DNA of 64,000 nt, from the NCBI GenBank assembly GCA_025174535.1, contig JALBUN010000001.1, positions 1,860,001 through 1,924,000 of the forward strand, given 5' to 3'. The number at the start of each line of letters is the position of its first letter. Within the stretch, counting starts at the first letter, position 1. The position numbers were made by a program, and so were the translations under genes. This stretch comes from Cantharellus purpuraceus. Lineage: Eukaryota > Basidiomycota > Agaricomycetes > Cantharellales > Hydnaceae. Of the stretch, positions 61,708 through 64,000 are shown one piece after another. The notes under the pieces are model-generated. The model searched no databases, was not told the origin of the DNA, and was given only the letters and a program-made list of their open reading frames with translations.

Positions 61708-63128
61708 ATGGTAGGTCAAGACTTACGCGCATATTTGCTTAATTAACGTAAACATTTATAGAATAGAGAGGCAATCTTCCAGGGGGAAGATGGGCGACAA
61801 ATAAAGTTTTTCATCCAGAAGGACCTCGATGGTGATACTGTGGAGAAACTTCACTATCATATTAGCGTATGTGTTCAGATATGAGATCTTAGCCGTTTTC
61901 CCACCAAGTTTGTCTTCAGGAGAATGGTGGTCGGGTTGAAACAAAAGTCCCAATCCAGGGGTTTGTTCTGATCGACCCAAGGAGCCCTGAAGGGGGGCGG
62001 CTTACAGGTTGGTAGTTGCAGTCCATACATTCATTAAGCAGCTTCACAGGACCTATCCTATAGATTGTTGGGAAACCTCCGAGCGACCGTTACGGAACTT
62101 TGTGCCATATACATTTGTGGCTGCCTGTTTGGAGGCGTGCAGACTTATACCCCAAGTGTTTCGCAAGAACGGTGTGGCGCTGAAGTTTCACATTCACCCA
62201 TGCATCACGAGCGAACAAGTGATCGAATCACTCCGGAATCACATTTGGGTCTGCAGCTAGCGTTCATGTCTTGATTGTAGTTCTAACACAGTTTATAGCA
62301 TTCTGGAGGACAACCTCTAGCAACTGAAACAGAAGCAGACATCATCATTGCAGACGAAGAGTTACCCAGCTTTCGCTCCCTGGTTGACCGTTTCGATCAT
62401 TTTCATACCAAGTACGTGGAAGGTGTTTCTTGGATCAAACAATGCGTCGAATCTGGGGTGTACGAGAACACACCCGTAACGAAAAAAAACTTGGGAGGTC
62501 GGATCCCTGGCAACAAGTTAGCCGCATCGTTTATTGGGGGTACTATCCCACTAAATCTGTGACAGACGAACCGAATTTACTCCTGAAGACGATAGCTATT
62601 TGGCGATGTATATCGCATGCCGTCTTCCGGACTCGGGCATGCGGGGTCGAACGGGAAACAAACTCTATCTTGACTTATGTTCTCGAGTGGGTACGATATT
62701 CTAAACCTTTTCGCGTCTCATGTGACCTTCTCATACAGCTTGATCTATATCCCTGGGCTGAGCGCCATCCTTGGCAGTCCTGGCGTGAACGATATAAGAA
62801 TAATTCGGCACGATTCAGCAAACTTATCGCGTCATACCTAGACCAACACCCAGTTCCTGAAAGTGGAAAAGGACTACACGGTTTTGTTCGGGTTTCATCC
62901 TCGTCGAAATCACAGTCGAAGCAGCCAAATGTGGTACAATCTGAATCTCCTTCCAAGGAAGGGATTCAAGGACCATGCATAGGGAATGTAGACGACACAG
63001 ACGAAGAATGGGGAAGCCAATGGTCTATCAAGGTAGGAAGGAAAAGCCCTCCTTCCTGGGGGAAGGGTAAAAGGAAGGCAGATCACGATAAACCCGAGGA
63101 AACAATGAAACGACACAAGATTCAGTAG
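61708..63128 (+). CDS. RAP1: RAP1-type telomere protein (BRCT and Myb domains)
   Basis: Shelterin-type telomere factor. A first exon of just ATG (61708-61710) and a 51-bp intron (61711-61761) lead to NREAIFQGEDGRQIKFFIQK and DLDGDTVEKLHYHIS, then ENGGRVETKVPIQGFVLIDP, a BRCT domain. Intron 62008-62063 joins to DCWETSERPLRNFVPYTFVA. A second BRCT-like region follows (VALKFHIHPCITSEQVIESL, HSGGQPLATETEADIIIADE, YVEGVSWIKQCVESGVYENT). A 52-bp intron near 62514 opens the RAP1 Myb domain RTEFTPEDDSYLAMYIACRL, GRTGNKLYLDLCS, then after another intron YPWAERHPWQSWRERYKNNS. A basic stretch (KGKRKADHDKPEETMKRHKI) precedes TAG at 63126. The true end may lie further downstream. Confidence 0.85.
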
Positions 63129-63178
63129 GATCCTTTCCCGGAGACCAGAAGGTTCTTCTAACCACCCTCGATTAACAG

Positions 63179-63928
63179 GTCTGACCATAACAACGAGCAC
63201 GGCAATCAGCCTACTCGTAGATTGCTCCAAGGGCTTTTAAACCGAGAGTAAGTAATGTCTTGTCTTCTGATTTCGAAGCTGACATGAACACCTATAGGAA
63301 GCCCCATCAAATTAGCCCCAAATTTGGGACAGGATGTGTGATTGTGGATGGAATAAATGCACGAAGGAACGCCGTACAGTTTAGCGGAACTCCTAAGGCA
63401 CAAAGGGGAAGTCCAACGCACAACGATGGAACGGACAAAACATACAACAACGAAGCGAACAAAACACAGAACTACGAAGCAGATAAAGCACACAACGACG
63501 ATACGAACACAGCGCGTGACGATGATGCAAACACAGTGCAGAACGGCCATAAAAACAAGGCACTTGATGACAACAGCCAGGATGATGGTGTGGGGCTTGA
63601 GACACAAGTTCTGTTGGATGCCAACAGGGCCATCCTCACGGAGTCTATATCCCCTCGACTGCCGCCATCTCTTCCAGAAGACGAGCGACCACGTGAGCCT
63701 GGCACTGCAGAATTGCCTGTTCAACCGCACCCTGCTGTAGCCGACCATATTGATGCTGATGTGAAGCTCGCACTGGTTGGCGTTGCCTGTGGATGTCGGT
63801 TTCTGCTTGACGAGGTTATTGAGGAGTACGAAGAGCTTAATCGGAACTTGGACGCAACGAGATCATACTTCAAGGACATCCGGGCTCTTATTAACGAAAG
63901 AAAGAGTATGAGAAGAAAGCAAGGATAA
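63179..63928 (+). CDS. Possible C-terminal part of RAP1, or a separate small gene
   Basis: A well-formed intron (63248-63297, donor GTAAGT, branch-like CTGAC, acceptor CTATAG) joins DHNNEHGNQPTRRLLQGLLN to REKPHQISPKFGTGCVIVDG in the same frame as the RAP1 Myb exon. Seven 8-residue repeats follow, then a helical end DVKLALVGVACGCRFLLDEV through YFKDIRALINERKSMRRK. Linking it to RAP1 requires an intron removing the stop at 63126; the only phase-compatible choices (for example 63023-63178) have weak donors. Alternatively translation could start at an ATG near 63284. Confidence 0.5.
63422..63589 (+). repeat. 24-bp tandem repeat encoding degenerate octapeptides
   Basis: Units read NDGTDKTY, NNEANKTQ, NYEADKAH, NDDTNTAR, DDDANTVQ, NGHKNKAL and DDNSQDDG. 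Register is exact at 8 residues; DNA units have diverged. Confidence 0.75.
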
Positions 63929-64000
63929 TGCTGTTTATTGTTCCTTTGACTTGGCCCCATATAATCCATGCGGGTCTGCTTTCTATTACGTATGTATTAA

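Overview
The window is nuclear DNA from a filamentous basidiomycete, most likely an Agaricomycete. Genes are dense on both strands and are broken by many short introns (about 50-60 bp). They include fungal-specific families: Zn2Cys6 and fungal_trans regulators, a GPI-type chitin deacetylase, an ankyrin-MYND protein and a PPxY alpha-arrestin-like protein. Most gene models below were spliced by hand so that conserved protein motifs run continuously. They come from reading the sequence, not from a database search.

Layout. 0-4 kb: mitoribosomal protein mS35 head-to-head with the Rieske iron-sulfur protein, then a secreted glycerophosphodiesterase. 4-9.9 kb: a gene-poor stretch with no recognisable protein. 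9.9-24 kb: an SRPK kinase, then five genes all on the minus strand (fungal_trans regulator, chitin deacetylase, prephenate dehydratase, Zn2Cys6 regulator, MFS transporter). 24-31 kb: SET/NAP histone chaperone, SAC1 lipid phosphatase, an orphan protein and a nitrilase. 31-40.6 kb: importin alpha, LSm5, ankyrin-MYND protein, mitoribosomal bS16m and a large M16 metallopeptidase. 40.7-42.7 kb: an almost CpG-free block that looks like a decayed LTR element. 43-52.5 kb: SWI1 (ARID subunit of SWI/SNF), a large orphan protein, RNA polymerase III subunit RPC37 and an alpha-arrestin-like protein. 53.7-64 kb: FAP7/AK6 adenylate kinase, a Rab5-type GTPase, a J-protein, a Ser-rich orphan, a D-2-hydroxyglutarate dehydrogenase-like flavoenzyme and a RAP1-type telomere protein (BRCT plus Myb).

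The gene set is mainly housekeeping (mitochondrial translation and respiration, nuclear import, RNA decay, chromatin, Pol III, membrane traffic, telomeres). The 11.7-23.8 kb block is the more accessory-looking part. I did not find a clearly new multi-gene system. The most unusual signals are a 5-nt microexon inside a zinc-cluster codon run, three GC-AG introns (one splitting a catalytic His codon), a TCACGTGA palindrome just upstream of four genes, the CpG-free block with a boundary duplication that differs at CpG sites, very short divergent promoters, and a RAP1 homologue with an ATG-only first exon followed by a possible tail carrying 8-residue tandem repeats.
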